DNA from: Micromonospora siamensis
Lineage (GTDB): Bacteria > Actinomycetota > Actinomycetes > Mycobacteriales > Micromonosporaceae
Direction of reading: 5' to 3'
NCBI RefSeq assembly: GCF_900090305.1
Contig: NZ_LT607751.1
Location: 1,674,001-1,738,000, forward strand
Length of the DNA stretch: 64,000 bases
Shown here: piece after piece, positions 41,367-52,100 of the stretch
Position numbering within the stretch: position 1 is the first letter of the stretch
Layout of the letters: the number at the start of each line of letters is the position of its first letter
The notes under the pieces: model-generated
What the model was told of the DNA's origin: nothing
Database searches by the model: none
What the model saw: the letters and a program-made list of their open reading frames with translations, nothing else
Made by a program: the position numbers and the translations under genes

Positions 41367-43562
41367 ATGGCTCGTCAGCCAGCCACTGTCAAGGTTGCCC
41401 GGTGGAGCGCAGTGCGGCCCTGGCGAGCGATCGGTGCCTGGATCGTCTTCGTGGCGGTGTGCGTCGGTGTCAGCGGAGTGGTCGGGACGCGCATGGTCAC
41501 GCCCGTCGAGGCGGCCGTGGGGGAATGGGGGCGCGCCGAGCAGATCGTCGCGGAAGGGAACTTCAAGGATCCCGCTCAGGAGAACGTCCTCCTCACCTCC
41601 AGGAGCGGTGGCTCGATCGACAAGGCCGAGGGCACCCGGGCCGCCCAGGATGTGCTCCAGCGGCTGCGGGCGCTGCCGGAGGTGGAGTCGGCCGAAGGGC
41701 CGGTGCCGTCGCCGGACAGCTCGGCGATGCTCGTCCAGGTCGCCATGACCGGCGACAAGCTGACCGCCTCGGAGCGGGTCGAGCCGCTGTTGGGCGTGGT
41801 CGAGGCGGTTCAGGGCGCCTATCCGGGGCTCCGGGTGGAGATGGCCGGCGACGCCTCGACCAACAAGGCGGTCAGCGACACCCAGATCAAGGACTTCCAG
41901 CGAGCGGAGATCTTCAGCATCCCGCTCACGTTGATCATCCTGGTCTTCGTCTTCGGCGCGCTGATCGCCGCCAGCATCCCGTTGGTGCTCTCGCTGACCG
42001 CGGTGGCCGCCGCGATCGCCCTGTCCGCCGTCACCTCGCACGTGGTCCCGTCGACCAGCGCACTCAGCAGCATCATCCTGCTCATCGGGTTGGCGGTCGG
42101 CGTCGACTACTCGCTCTTCTACATCCGCCGGGAACGGGAGGAACGGCGGGCCGGGCGTGAGCATCGCGAGGCCGTGGAGATCGCCGCCGCCACTTCCGGT
42201 CACGCCGTCGTGGTCTCCGGCCTGGCCGTCATCGTCTCCATGGCGGCGCTCTTCGTGGTCGGCAACAGCGACTTCTCCTCCATAGCGACGGGCACCATCC
42301 TGGTGGTGGCGATCGCGGTGCTCGGGTCGGTCACCGTCCTGCCCGCCCTGCTGAGCAAGCTCGGCAAGTGGGTCGACCGGCCTCGGGTGCCCTTCCTGTG
42401 GCGGATGCTGGAGCGCCGCCGGGAGAGCGGCCGCAGCATCTGGGCCACGGTCCTGAAGCCCTCCCTGCGGTTCCCCAAGGCCACGCTCCTCATCTCGGTG
42501 CTCGCGCTGCTCGCCATGGCGCTGCCCATGACGGACATGCGCCTCAAGGTCGTCCAGGCGACGGACATGCCGGCATCCGTGCCGATCATCGCGACCTACC
42601 AGCGGCTGACCGCCGCCTTCCCGAGCACCAACAGCGAGCACCTCGTCGCGGTCGAGGCGCCTGCCGGAAAGTCCGCCGCGGTCAACGCCGCACTTCGCCA
42701 ACTGATCGACCGTACGAGCGGTGATCCGCTGTTCGCCGCCGAGCCGATCTCCTCGATCCGGACCTCCCAGGACGGCAGGGTCGCCACGGTGGGCCTCGGT
42801 GTGCCGTTCGATCCGCGCGACGAGCAGGCCGAGCGATCCCTGCAGAAGCTACGTGACGAGTACCTGCCGGAGACCGTGGGCACGGTTCCGGGTGCCCGCT
42901 ACGCGGTAGGCGGCCAGGTCGCCGTCAACCACGACTACGTCGACGAGATGGTCAAGGCGCTCCCCTGGGTGGTCGGCATCGTCCTGCTGCTCACGTTCAT
43001 CGTGCTGCTGCTGACGTTCCGCTCCGTCGTGGTCGCGCTCACCGCCATCGTCCTGAACCTGCTCTCGGCGGGGGCAGCCTTCGGACTGCTCACGCTGGTC
43101 TTCCAGCGCACCTGGGCCGAGGACCTCCTGGACTTCCGTTCCAACGGGGGCATCGTGTCGTGGCTCCCGCTGATGCTCTTCGTCATCCTGTTCGGGCTCT
43201 CGATGGACTACCACGTATTCGTGGTCAGCCGGATCCGGGAGGCGTACCGGCGGGGCGAAGCAATCCGCGACGCGGTACGCATCGGCATCGTCGGCTCCGC
43301 CGGCGTGGTCACCAGCGCCGCGATCATCATGGTCGGCGTCTTCTCGGTCTTCGGGACGCTTACGGCGCTGGAGTTCAAGCAGCTCGGTGTCGGCCTGGCC
43401 GTGGCGATTCTGATCGACGCCATTGTGATCCGCGCGATCGTCCTGCCCGCGGCCATGATCTGGCTCGGTAAGGCCAACTGGTGGGCGCCGCGGTTCCTGC
43501 ACCGCGCCGATGACCAGCAGCCGTCTCCGCAGCCGGCGGAGGTGCCGGTCTCAGCATCCTGA
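41367..43562 (+). CDS. MMPL/RND-family exporter
   Basis: This 731-residue transporter is of the MMPL (mycobacterial large membrane protein) branch of the RND superfamily. One N-terminal helix and a large extracytoplasmic domain (about 60-190) are followed by a hydrophobic bundle starting IPLTLIILVFVFGALIAASI. There is a second extracytoplasmic loop and a second bundle with GLSMDYHVFVVSRIREAYRR, the SMDYxVF signature of the family. ATG at 41367 has GAAGGAG 6 nt upstream. MMPL proteins in peptide clusters usually export lipophilic peptides, so a self-resistance and export role is inferred. The operator motif shared with the two-component genes points to induction by that system. A strong convergent terminator follows. 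Confidence 0.92.
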   Translation: MARQPATVKVARWSAVRPWRAIGAWIVFVAVCVGVSGVVGTRMVTPVEAAVGEWGRAEQIVAEGNFKDPAQENVLLTSRSGGSIDKAEGTRAAQDVLQRLRALPEVESAEGPVPSPDSSAMLVQVAMTGDKLTASERVEPLLGVVEAVQGAYPGLRVEMAGDASTNKAVSDTQIKDFQRAEIFSIPLTLIILVFVFGALIAASIPLVLSLTAVAAAIALSAVTSHVVPSTSALSSIILLIGLAVGVDYSLFYIRREREERRAGREHREAVEIAAATSGHAVVVSGLAVIVSMAALFVVGNSDFSSIATGTILVVAIAVLGSVTVLPALLSKLGKWVDRPRVPFLWRMLERRRESGRSIWATVLKPSLRFPKATLLISVLALLAMALPMTDMRLKVVQATDMPASVPIIATYQRLTAAFPSTNSEHLVAVEAPAGKSAAVNAALRQLIDRTSGDPLFAAEPISSIRTSQDGRVATVGLGVPFDPRDEQAERSLQKLRDEYLPETVGTVPGARYAVGGQVAVNHDYVDEMVKALPWVVGIVLLLTFIVLLLTFRSVVVALTAIVLNLLSAGAAFGLLTLVFQRTWAEDLLDFRSNGGIVSWLPLMLFVILFGLSMDYHVFVVSRIREAYRRGEAIRDAVRIGIVGSAGVVTSAAIIMVGVFSVFGTLTALEFKQLGVGLAVAILIDAIVIRAIVLPAAMIWLGKANWWAPRFLHRADDQQPSPQPAEVPVSAS

Positions 43563-43576
43563 CGAGACCGCACTCA

Positions 43577-43621
43577 CGGTCCGCCCTTGTTGCCCACTCC
43601 CCCCGGGGCAAGGGCGGACCG
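43577..43621. terminator. Bidirectional terminator between MMPL and response regulator genes
   Basis: A perfect 13-bp stem, CGGTCCGCCCTTG (43577-43589) and CAAGGGCGGACCG (43609-43621), has a 19-nt loop. It sits between two convergent genes and can act in both directions. There is no long T-tract. Confidence 0.75.
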
Positions 43622-43690
43622 TCCCGCTGTCCCCTAAACCGCGGTCCGCTCCGGGAGCACTGGCCGACGCCGGGCGGCCGGAACCGGGCC

Positions 43691-44335
43691 TCATCCCTCC
43701 AGGAAGCGCAGGACCGCAAGCACCCGCCGGTGATCCTGGGTGGTGGCGGGCAGGTCCAGCTTCAGGAAGATGTTGGTGACGTACTTCTCCACCGCACCGG
43801 GGGTGACGGTGAGCGCCTTGGCGATCGCGACGTTCGAGCGGCCCTCGGCCATCAGCGCCAGCACTTCGCGCTCACGCGGGGTGAGTGCGGTGAACTGCCG
43901 GGAGCGCTGCTGTACCTGCAGGAGCTGGGTCACGATCTCGGGGTCCAGCACCGTGCCGCCGCTTGCCACCTGCTGGACCGCCTCGACGAAGTCCTTGACG
44001 TCCGCCACCCGGTCCTTGAGAAGGTAGCCGACACCGCCGGCGCCGGCGGCCAGCATCTTCGCGGTGTGGTGGACTTCGACGTACTGGGAGAACACCAGCA
44101 CGCCGACCTTCGGGCAGGAGCGACGCAGGTTGATGGCGGCGAGCAGGCCGTCCTCGGTGTGGGTCGGTGGCATCCGGACGTCCACGATGGCGACGTCCGG
44201 CGCGGTTCGCTCGACTACCGCCAGCAGGTCGTCGGCGCTGCCGACCTCGCCGACCACCTCGTGCCCGCGCGCCGTCAGCATCCGGACCAGGCCGTCCCTG
44301 AGGACGACGGAGTCCTCGGCGATGACGACACGCAT
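43691..44335 (-). CDS. NarL/LuxR-type response regulator
   Basis: This 214-residue response regulator has a receiver domain starting MRVVIAEDSVVLRDGL, with a phospho-accepting Asp in VAIVDVRMPP. The LuxR-type helix-turn-helix at the C-terminus has LTPREREVLALMAEGRSNVA and VEKYVTNIFLKL. ATG at 44335 gives the usual family N-terminus. A GTG at 44353 overlapping the kinase stop is possible. It is cotranscribed with the histidine kinase. The three GTGGGGWWAACCCSV sites near the kinase, MMPL and orphan sensor genes are its most likely targets (inference). It is therefore probably a resistance or export regulator, with possible effect on biosynthesis. Confidence 0.93.
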   Translation of the reverse strand: MRVVIAEDSVVLRDGLVRMLTARGHEVVGEVGSADDLLAVVERTAPDVAIVDVRMPPTHTEDGLLAAINLRRSCPKVGVLVFSQYVEVHHTAKMLAAGAGGVGYLLKDRVADVKDFVEAVQQVASGGTVLDPEIVTQLLQVQQRSRQFTALTPREREVLALMAEGRSNVAIAKALTVTPGAVEKYVTNIFLKLDLPATTQDHRRVLAVLRFLEG

Positions 44336-44349
44336 GTAGGTGCCCCGCT

Positions 44350-45684
44350 TCACGCTCGCAACGGCAGATGTGCCCGAATGATGGTCGGGCCGCCGACCGG
44401 ACTGTTGACGGTGATGCGCCCGTCAACCCGCCGAAGCCGTTCCGCGAGCCCGGTCAGACCACTACCGGCCCCTATCCGGGCCCCGCCACGTCCGTCGTCC
44501 TGCACTTCGAGGCGGATCATATCGTGCCGTTGACTGACCCGGACCGAGGTACGGGTCGCATCGCTGTGCTTGACCACATTGGTCAGCAGCTCTGCCACGC
44601 AGAAGTAGGAGATGGCCTCGATCGCCGGTGATGGCCGGTCGTACAGGTCTATCGACAGGTCCACGGGCACCTTGACGCTGTTGGTGAGGCTGGCCAGGGC
44701 CGCATCGAGACCACTGTCGAGGATGGGAGGGTGGAAGCCGCGGGCGAGGTTCCGCAACTCGGTCAGCGCCTCCTTGGCATTGCTGTGCGCAATCTCGATC
44801 AGATCCCGTATCTGCTGCTTGTTCTGCCCGGAGTCGTCGTCCTCGAGCGTCTGCTTGATGAGGCCGAGATCCATCGCCAGGGTGACGAGCCGTGCCTGTG
44901 CGCCGTCGTGCAGGTCGCGCTCGATCCGGCGGAGAGCGCTGGTCGCGTCGTCCAGGGTTCGTGCCCGCATATCCTCCAGGTCCCGGATGCGCTCGGCTCC
45001 GCGCCCGGGGCGCAACAGGATCCAGCTCAGCAGGCGGTCGGGAGCCAGCGAGATGTGAATCGCACGCGGCGCCAGGATCAGCATGAGGACACCGGCGAGC
45101 CCGAGAGCCAGGGCGCTGAGCCAGGTGTCGAAGTAGAACGAGTCGAACCGGAGCGTGGTCTCCGGCTTGACGACACCTTCCTCGTCCGCGACGGAGGCGC
45201 CCATGCGGAACCAGACCGGGTACGTCGCCAGCACCGCCCCCAGGCCGTAGAAGGCTGTCGCGGTGACGAATGCGGTCGACGCGGTCGGCAGTTTGGCCAC
45301 CAGGTAGAGCATCACGCGCCAGGCACTGGCGTCGGTCAGGTGAGCGATCGTCCAGCCGCCGAGGCCGGGGCGTACCGGAGGCGGCGGCGTGCGGTCCAGC
45401 CAGACGTCCAGCAGCCTGGCTCTGCGTGCCTCGACCGCGCCCCAGCGGCGGGCGCCGGCCAGCCCGAGCGCCAGGAGGGGAATGCCGGCGAGGACGACGG
45501 CGAGACCCACCCCGACGAACAGGACGGCCAGTACGTACAGCGGCCCGAACACGGCGACGACCAGGTTGCCGAGCACATAGCGGAACTCCTGCAGCCCACG
45601 GCTCTGCCGGCGCTGTCGGTCGGACGTCATCGGCGGTGGCGGGCCGATCTCCGCGCCGAGTTCCGGAGGTGACGCCGACTCCAC
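44350..45684 (-). CDS. Sensor histidine kinase with membrane sensor domain
   Basis: This 444-residue kinase has a cytosolic lead of about 35 residues. A putative actinobacterial sensor domain with four hydrophobic segments follows, from FRYVLGNLVVAVFGPLYVLA to LMLILAPRAI. Next come a HisKA_3 domain with phospho-accepting His in RDLHDGAQARL, and a HATPase domain with ELLTNVVKHSDA and DDGRGGARIG. GTG at 45684 is chosen because GGAAGG lies 8 nt upstream. GTG at 45756 gives a 24-residue longer form and cannot be excluded. It lies directly upstream of the response regulator, overlapping if that begins at its alternative GTG. Its sensor half resembles the orphan protein at 31784. The signal is likely the peptide itself or envelope stress (inference). 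Confidence 0.92.
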   Translation of the reverse strand: MESASPPELGAEIGPPPPMTSDRQRRQSRGLQEFRYVLGNLVVAVFGPLYVLAVLFVGVGLAVVLAGIPLLALGLAGARRWGAVEARRARLLDVWLDRTPPPPVRPGLGGWTIAHLTDASAWRVMLYLVAKLPTASTAFVTATAFYGLGAVLATYPVWFRMGASVADEEGVVKPETTLRFDSFYFDTWLSALALGLAGVLMLILAPRAIHISLAPDRLLSWILLRPGRGAERIRDLEDMRARTLDDATSALRRIERDLHDGAQARLVTLAMDLGLIKQTLEDDDSGQNKQQIRDLIEIAHSNAKEALTELRNLARGFHPPILDSGLDAALASLTNSVKVPVDLSIDLYDRPSPAIEAISYFCVAELLTNVVKHSDATRTSVRVSQRHDMIRLEVQDDGRGGARIGAGSGLTGLAERLRRVDGRITVNSPVGGPTIIRAHLPLRA

Positions 45685-46138
45685 GTTCACATCCTTCCGG
45701 TCGTCCAGTGACCGCCGGGACAGGCTGCGGCACCGGGACAGCTTCGCAGCGGTCACGAGCGGCCAGCAAGGGGGCTATCAGAGCTCGCGTTTTCGGGTTA
45801 TCCCCACTTCCGCGACGCATCGCAGCGGTCGGGAACAGCGGGCCGAAGCCGCGCACGGGACCTACACGGTGTCATGAAAAGAACGGCACGAGCTCCAGCC
45901 TGACCGCATCTGGTGCCTGTGTTCATGCGCGGCTGAAAGATGTTGCCCGCCATGTCGTCGAATGCGAGCGTCAACGTCGCCTTCATTCCCGCCAAGGATG
46001 GAGGCTTGGGCTCGTTCCGGCGACGATTCCGTTCTCGCTCCTCCGACCGATCATGAATACCCTCCGATCCCAGCCAGCCGACTGACCGTGGTGCGGCGCC
46101 TGGTCGCTCCTTCGCATTTGACGAAAGAGGAATACACG
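45685..46138. other. Divergent promoter region of the kinase operon and NRPS3
   Basis: This 454-bp gap holds the operator site at 45793-45807 and the promoters for both directions. A frame from 45962 joins NRPS3, but ATG 46139 is preferred because it has AGAGG 8 nt upstream and a typical NRPS N-terminus. No other gene is seen. Confidence 0.7.
45793..45807 (-). promoter_or_regulatory. Shared operator motif upstream of the kinase-regulator operon
   Basis: Read in the direction of the operon, the site is GTGGGGATAACCCGA. It differs by one base from the site before the orphan sensor gene. It is 109 bp upstream of the preferred kinase start (37 bp from the alternative start), which would allow autoregulation. 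Confidence 0.65.
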
Positions 46139-49100
46139 ATGTCGTTGTCGCGTGAAGACCGTATCGCCGCGCTGCCCGCGCACGTCCGGGAAGAAGCTCT
46201 CAAACGCCTCTCCGGGCGTGTGGTGGGTGGGGGTATTCCGGTGGTGGGGCGGGGTGAGGGTTTGCCGTTGTCGTTTGCGCAGCAGCGGTTGTGGTTTTTG
46301 GCGCAGTTCAATCCGGGTGGGGTGGATTACAACGCGTCGGCGGGTTTGCGGTTGGTGGGGGGGTTGGATCGTTCGGCGTTGGTGGGTGCGTTGGGTGATG
46401 TTGTGGCCCGGCATGAGGTGTTGCGGACGCGGTTGGTGTCCGTGGGTGGGGTTGGTGTGCAGGTGGTGGAGCCGGCGGGTTCGGTTTCCGCTGAGGTTCG
46501 GTTCGTGGATGGGGTGAGTGCCGGGGCGTTGGACGATGTGGTGTTGGAGGAGGTGTCGAGGCCGTTTGATGTGTCGGTTGTGCCGTTGGTGCGGGCGTTG
46601 GTGGTGGGTGTCGGGGTTGATGAGCATGTGGTGGTGTTGACGTTTCATCATGTGGCGGTTGATGGCTGGTCGTTGGGGTTGCTGACCCGCGAGTTGGGTG
46701 TCTTCTATGACGCTCGGGTGCGGGGTGTGGATGCGGGTTTGCCGGTGCCGGTGGTGCAGTACGCGGATTTCGCGGTGTGGCAGCGGTCGCGGTTGACCGA
46801 GCGGGTGCTGGCCGAGGGTGTGGGGTATTGGCGGCGGCAGTTGGCGGGTGTGCCGGTGTTGGAGTTGCCGGTGGATCGGCCGCGGCCGGCGGTGCGGTCG
46901 ACGGTGGGTGCGGTGGTGCGGGGTGTGGTGCCGGCGCAGACGGTGGCGGGTTTGTCGCGGTTGTGCCGGGCGCGGGGTGCGACGTTGTTCATGGCGTTGA
47001 CGGCTGCGGTGCAGGTGGTGTTGGGCCGCTGGTCGGGTTCGTCGGATGTGGCGGTGGGGTCGGTCACTGCGGGTCGTGACCGTCGCGAGTTGCAGGACAT
47101 GGTGGGCTTTTTCGTCAACACCGTGGTGTTGCGGTCGCGGATCGCCGAGCAGGAGTCGTTCGGGCAGTTGCTGGGGCGGGTGCGTGAGACGGTGCTGGAG
47201 GCGTTCGCGCATCAGGATGTGCCGTTCGAACGGCTGGTGGAGGAACTCGTCGAGCAGCGTGACCCGAGCCGGTCACCGCTGTTCCAGGCGATGGTGGTGG
47301 TGCAGAACGCGCCGGTGGAACTGCCCCGGTTGAGTGGCCTGGCGGTGACGGAGTTCGAGCTGCCGTGCGTGGCCGCGCAGTTCGAGGTGACCGTGGAGTT
47401 CACGGTGCCCGGCCCCGCCGACCCCGACCAGGGTTTGCAGATGGTGGTGGAGTTCAACACCGACCTGTTCGACGAGTCGACGATGGTGCGACTCGGCGAG
47501 CACATCGTCGAGTTGTTGCGGGTGGTGGCCGCGGACGCGGTCGCCGAGGTGGAACGTCCGCTGGCGTTGGTGGACATGCTGCCGGCGGCAGAGCGTGACC
47601 TGGTGGTGCAGGGATTCAACGACACGACGATGACCGTGCCGCAGCCCCACTGCGTGCAGGAGTTGTTCGCGCAGCGCGTGGCGCGCACCCCGGACGCGAT
47701 AGCGGTGATCGACCAGGCCGGACCCGTGACCTTCGCCGAACTCGACACCGCGGCGAACCGGGTGGCGCACTGGTTGCGTGCCGCCGGCGCCGGTCCTGGT
47801 TCGCTGGTCGGGTTGTGTGTGTCGCGGGGTCGGCTGATGCCGTTGGGGATGCTGGCGGTGCTGCGCTCCGGAGCGGCTTTCGTGCCGCTGGACCCGGGCT
47901 ACCCGGACGACCGCCTGGCACACATGATCACCGACAGCGGCACCACCCTGGTACTGACCGAACACGCACTACACCAACGCCTAAGCGCGGCCGGCCCGCA
48001 CACGCGGTGGCTGGCCCTGGACGACACCGACACCGACACCGCCGGACTCCCCGACACCACACCCGAACACACCGCCACCCCCGACGACCTGGCATACGTC
48101 ATCTACACCTCCGGCTCCACCGGCACCCCCAAAGGCGTCCAGATCGAACACCGGCAGCTCTGGCACATCGCCCACGCATGGGACCACCGGTTCGGGCTCA
48201 CCGAACGGCCGCTGCGCTTCGTCTCGATCTCCAGTCTCTCGGTCGACCTCTCCTTCGCCGATCTGCTGCGCTCGGCGTTCTTCGGCGGCACGCTGATCAT
48301 CGCGGATACCGACACCGTCACCGACCCACCGGAGCTGCTGCGGCTCATGGAACTCACCGGCGCGACGGGCTTCGAGGTGGTCCCGTCCCTGTTGCGGGTG
48401 CTCGTGCAGGAATGCCGGAACCAGGGCGTGCCCTTCCCGCCGCTGGCGCTGCTGTCGGTGGGCTCCGAGGGCTGGCGGGTCGAGGACTGCCGCGACCTTC
48501 TCGGCATCCTGCAGCCGGGCACCACCGTGGTGAACGCCTACGGGGGCACCGAGGCGACGGTCGACTCCACCGTTTTCGAACCGACGCTCGAAACCATCGA
48601 GGGCCGCTCTGTCGTCCCTATTGGACGGCCGTTGGGTAACACGGTGGTTTATGTGGTGGATGAGGGTTTGAATCCGGTGCCGGTGGGTGTGGCCGGTGAG
48701 TTGCTGATTGGGGGTGACGGTCTGGCGAGGGGTTATTGGGGTCGTGCGGATCTGACGGCGGAGCGTTTTGTTCGGGTGTCGTTCGCGGGCGGGCGGCGGG
48801 TGTACCGGACGGGGGATGTGGGTCGGTGGGGTGCGGATGGGTGTCTGGAGTTTTTGGGGCGTGTCGATGAGCAGGTGAAGGTTCGTGGGTTCCGGGTGGA
48901 GCCGGGTGAGGTGGAGGCGGTGTTGTTGGCTCATCCGTCGGTGGGTGAGGCGGTGGTGGTGGCTGTGGGTGAGGGTGCGCGGCGGCGGTTGGTGGGTTAT
49001 GTGGTGGGTGTCGGTGGTGGTGGGGTGGATGTGGGGGTGGTGCGGGAGTTCGTGGCGGCGCGGTTGCCGGGGTTCATGGTGCCGTCGGTGGTGATGGTGG

Positions 49101-52100
49101 TTGACGGGTTGCCGTTGTTGCCGTCGGGGAAGGTGGATCGGCGGGGTTTGCCGGTGCCGGTTGAGGTGGATGCGGGTGGGGTTTTTGTGGCTCCGCGTTC
49201 GTCGGTGGAGCGGGTGTTGGCGGGGGTGTGGGCTGAGGTTTTGGGTGTGCCTCGGGTGGGGGTGGAGGATAATTTCTTTGAGCTTGGTGGGGATTCGATC
49301 CTGAGTATTCAGGTGGTGTCGCGGGCGCGGGCTGCGGGTTTGTGGTTGTCGTCGCGGGATTTGTTTGTGCGGCAGAGTGTGGCGGCGTTGGCGGCGGGTC
49401 TGGAATCGGGGGAGATCGGCCGGCCGGGGCCGGTGCAGCAACGGCCGGTGGTGGACGGGGTGTGGGAGTTGACCCCGATTCAGCGGTGGTTCTTCGACGT
49501 TTTCACCGCTGATCCGTCGCATTACAACATGTCGGTGCTGCTGGAATTGGATCCGCGGGTCGAGGTGCGGCTGCTGCGGGACGTGGTCGACGCGTTGGTG
49601 GCGGAGCACGACGTGTTGCGGTGTCGGTTCGTGCGTGGTGAGGACGGCGGTTGGCGGGCTTCCTGCGCGCCGGTGCAGGACATGTCGGCGGTGTTCGACG
49701 TGGTCGAGATCCCGGCGGACGAACAGCAGGCGGAGTGGGTGATGCAGGAGCAGGCGCGGCGGGCGCAGGCGTCGTTGCGGTTGGACACCGGTCCGCTGCT
49801 GCGGGCGGTGGTGTTCCGGGGTGGTTCACAGCCGCCGCGGTTGTTGTTGACGGTGCATCACCTGGTGGTTGACGGGGTGTCGTGGCGGATCCTGTTGTCG
49901 GATCTGCAGGCCGGTTATCGGCAGGTGGCGGCGGGTGAGCCGGTGCGGCTGGAAGCGGCGACGTCGTCGTTCCAGTACTGGGCGCAGCGTCTGGTGGGGC
50001 ATGTGGCCGCGGGTGGGTTGGACGCGGAGTTGGAGTACTGGTCGCAGGTGTCGGCGGCGGATCCGCGGTTGCCGGTGGATGCGCAGGCGGCGAATACCGC
50101 GGGTGCGGTGCGTGAGGTGTCGGTGCGGTTGGACGCGCGGCGGACTGACCTGTTGTTGCGTCGGGTGCCGGCGGTGTATCGGACGCAGATCAACGATGTG
50201 CTGGTGGCGGCGTTGGGTCGGGTGCTGGCGCGGTGGACCGGCCGGGATCGGTTGTTGATCGGGATGGAGGGTCACGGTCGGGAGGAGTTGTTCGATGATG
50301 TCGATGTGACCCGGACGGTGGGCTGGTTCACCACGCATTTCCCGGTGCCGTTGCACGTGCCGGAACAGGGTTCGGCGGCCGAGCCGGACTGGCGGATCCT
50401 GATCCGCGCGGTGAAGAGTCAGTTGCGTCGGGTGCCGGGTCATGGTCTGGGATACGACGCGTTGCGGTGGCTGTCGGGGCCGGACCAGCCGGGCGCGGTG
50501 CTGCGTGGCGACGCCCAACCGCAGATCAGTTTCAACTACCTGGGCCAGTTCGACACCGCCGGTTCCGCCACCGGCGGCGGGTTGATCACCGGCCAGCGGG
50601 CCGGGATCGGTCAGGACCACAGCGAAGCCGGCGAACGACCGTACCTGCTGGATGTCGCCGGCAGCGTCCTCAACGGCCACCTCGACATCGTGTTCGCCTA
50701 CAACCACCACATCCACCACCCCGCCACCATCACCACCCTCGCCGACACCTACCTGAACACCCTCGAAAACCTCATCGACCACTGCGTCGACATGGCTGCC
50801 GGCGGATGTACGCCGGAGGATTTCCCGTATGCCGGGCTGGATCAGGCGGCGGTGGACGCGGTGGTGGGTGACGGTCGTGAGGTGGAGGATGTGTACCGGC
50901 TGACGCCGATCCAGGCGGGGATGCTCTTCCATGCCCTGATGGCGCCCGAGTCGGGGGTGTACCTCGACCAGATGTCCTTCGTGCTCGAGGGTGTCCGGGA
51001 CGTGGACGCGTTGGCGCGGGCGTGGCAGGTGGTGACGGATCGGACGCCGGTGTTGCGGAGTTCGGTGGTGTGGCAGGGGGTGCCGGAGCCGGTTCAGGTG
51101 GTGTGGCGGCGGGTGGTGTTGCCGGTGCGTCGGGTGGACTGGTCGGGGTTGTCGGTGGGGGAGCAGGAGGCCGAGGCGCGCCGGTTGTCGGAGGAGGAGC
51201 GGCTGGCGGGTGTGGATCTGGGGCGGGCGCCGTTGTCGCGGTTGGTGCTGGCGGAGTTGGGCGACGACCGCGTCCGCGTCCTCCGCACCTCGCATCATCT
51301 GATGTTGGACGGGTGGAGCACGTTCCAGGTGTTGTCGGATGTGTTCGCCGTGTACGGGGCGTTGGTGTCGGGGGCGCGGGGCGCGGCGGTGGTGGCGGGG
51401 TTGCCGGTGCGGCGTCCGTTCGTGGATTACGTGGCGTGGTTGGCGGCTCGTGATCGTGGTACGGAGCAGCGGTTCTGGCGGGAGGTGTTGGCGGGGTTCG
51501 AGGCGGCGAACGTGTTGCCGGTGGACCGGGTGCCGGTGGGGTCGTATCAGGCTCGGGCGGATGCGTCGGTGCCGGTGGTGTTGCCGTCGGTGGTGTCCGA
51601 TGCGGTGGTGGGGTTCGCGCGGCGGCATCGGTTGACGGTGAACACGGTGGTGCAGGGCGCGTGGGCGTTGTTGTTGTCGCGGTACTGCGGTGTGCGGGAT
51701 GTGTGTTTCGGTTCGACGGTGTCGGGTCGTCCGCCGGAGTTGGCGGGCGCGGGTGATGTGGTGGGCATTTTCATCAACACGTTGCCGGTGCGGGTGCGCG
51801 TCGACGGTGGTGAGCCGGTCGTCGGCTGGCTGCGGGGTTTGCAGGACGCTCAGGTGGCGGCGCGGGAGTTCGAGGGTTCGGCGTTGGCGGACATCCAGAG
51901 CTGGAGTGAGGTCCCGGCCGGCTCGCCGATGTTCGACAGCATCGTCGTCTTCGAGAACTACCCCGCCGACCTCGGTCTCGGTGCCGAGCACGGTCTGCGG
52001 ATGACCGGCCTGGCGGGCACGGAAGCCACCAGCTTCCCCCTCAACCTGCTGGCGTACCCGGGCGACGGACTGGCGCTCACGCTCGCGTACGACCCCCGGA

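Noticed and set aside
47900..48120. Short GACACC-type repeats resembling a tandem repeat or CRISPR-like array
   Set aside because: They encode the DTDTDT linker within the A domain and recur only because the whole 1944-bp block is duplicated. There are no spacers or regular repeat units.
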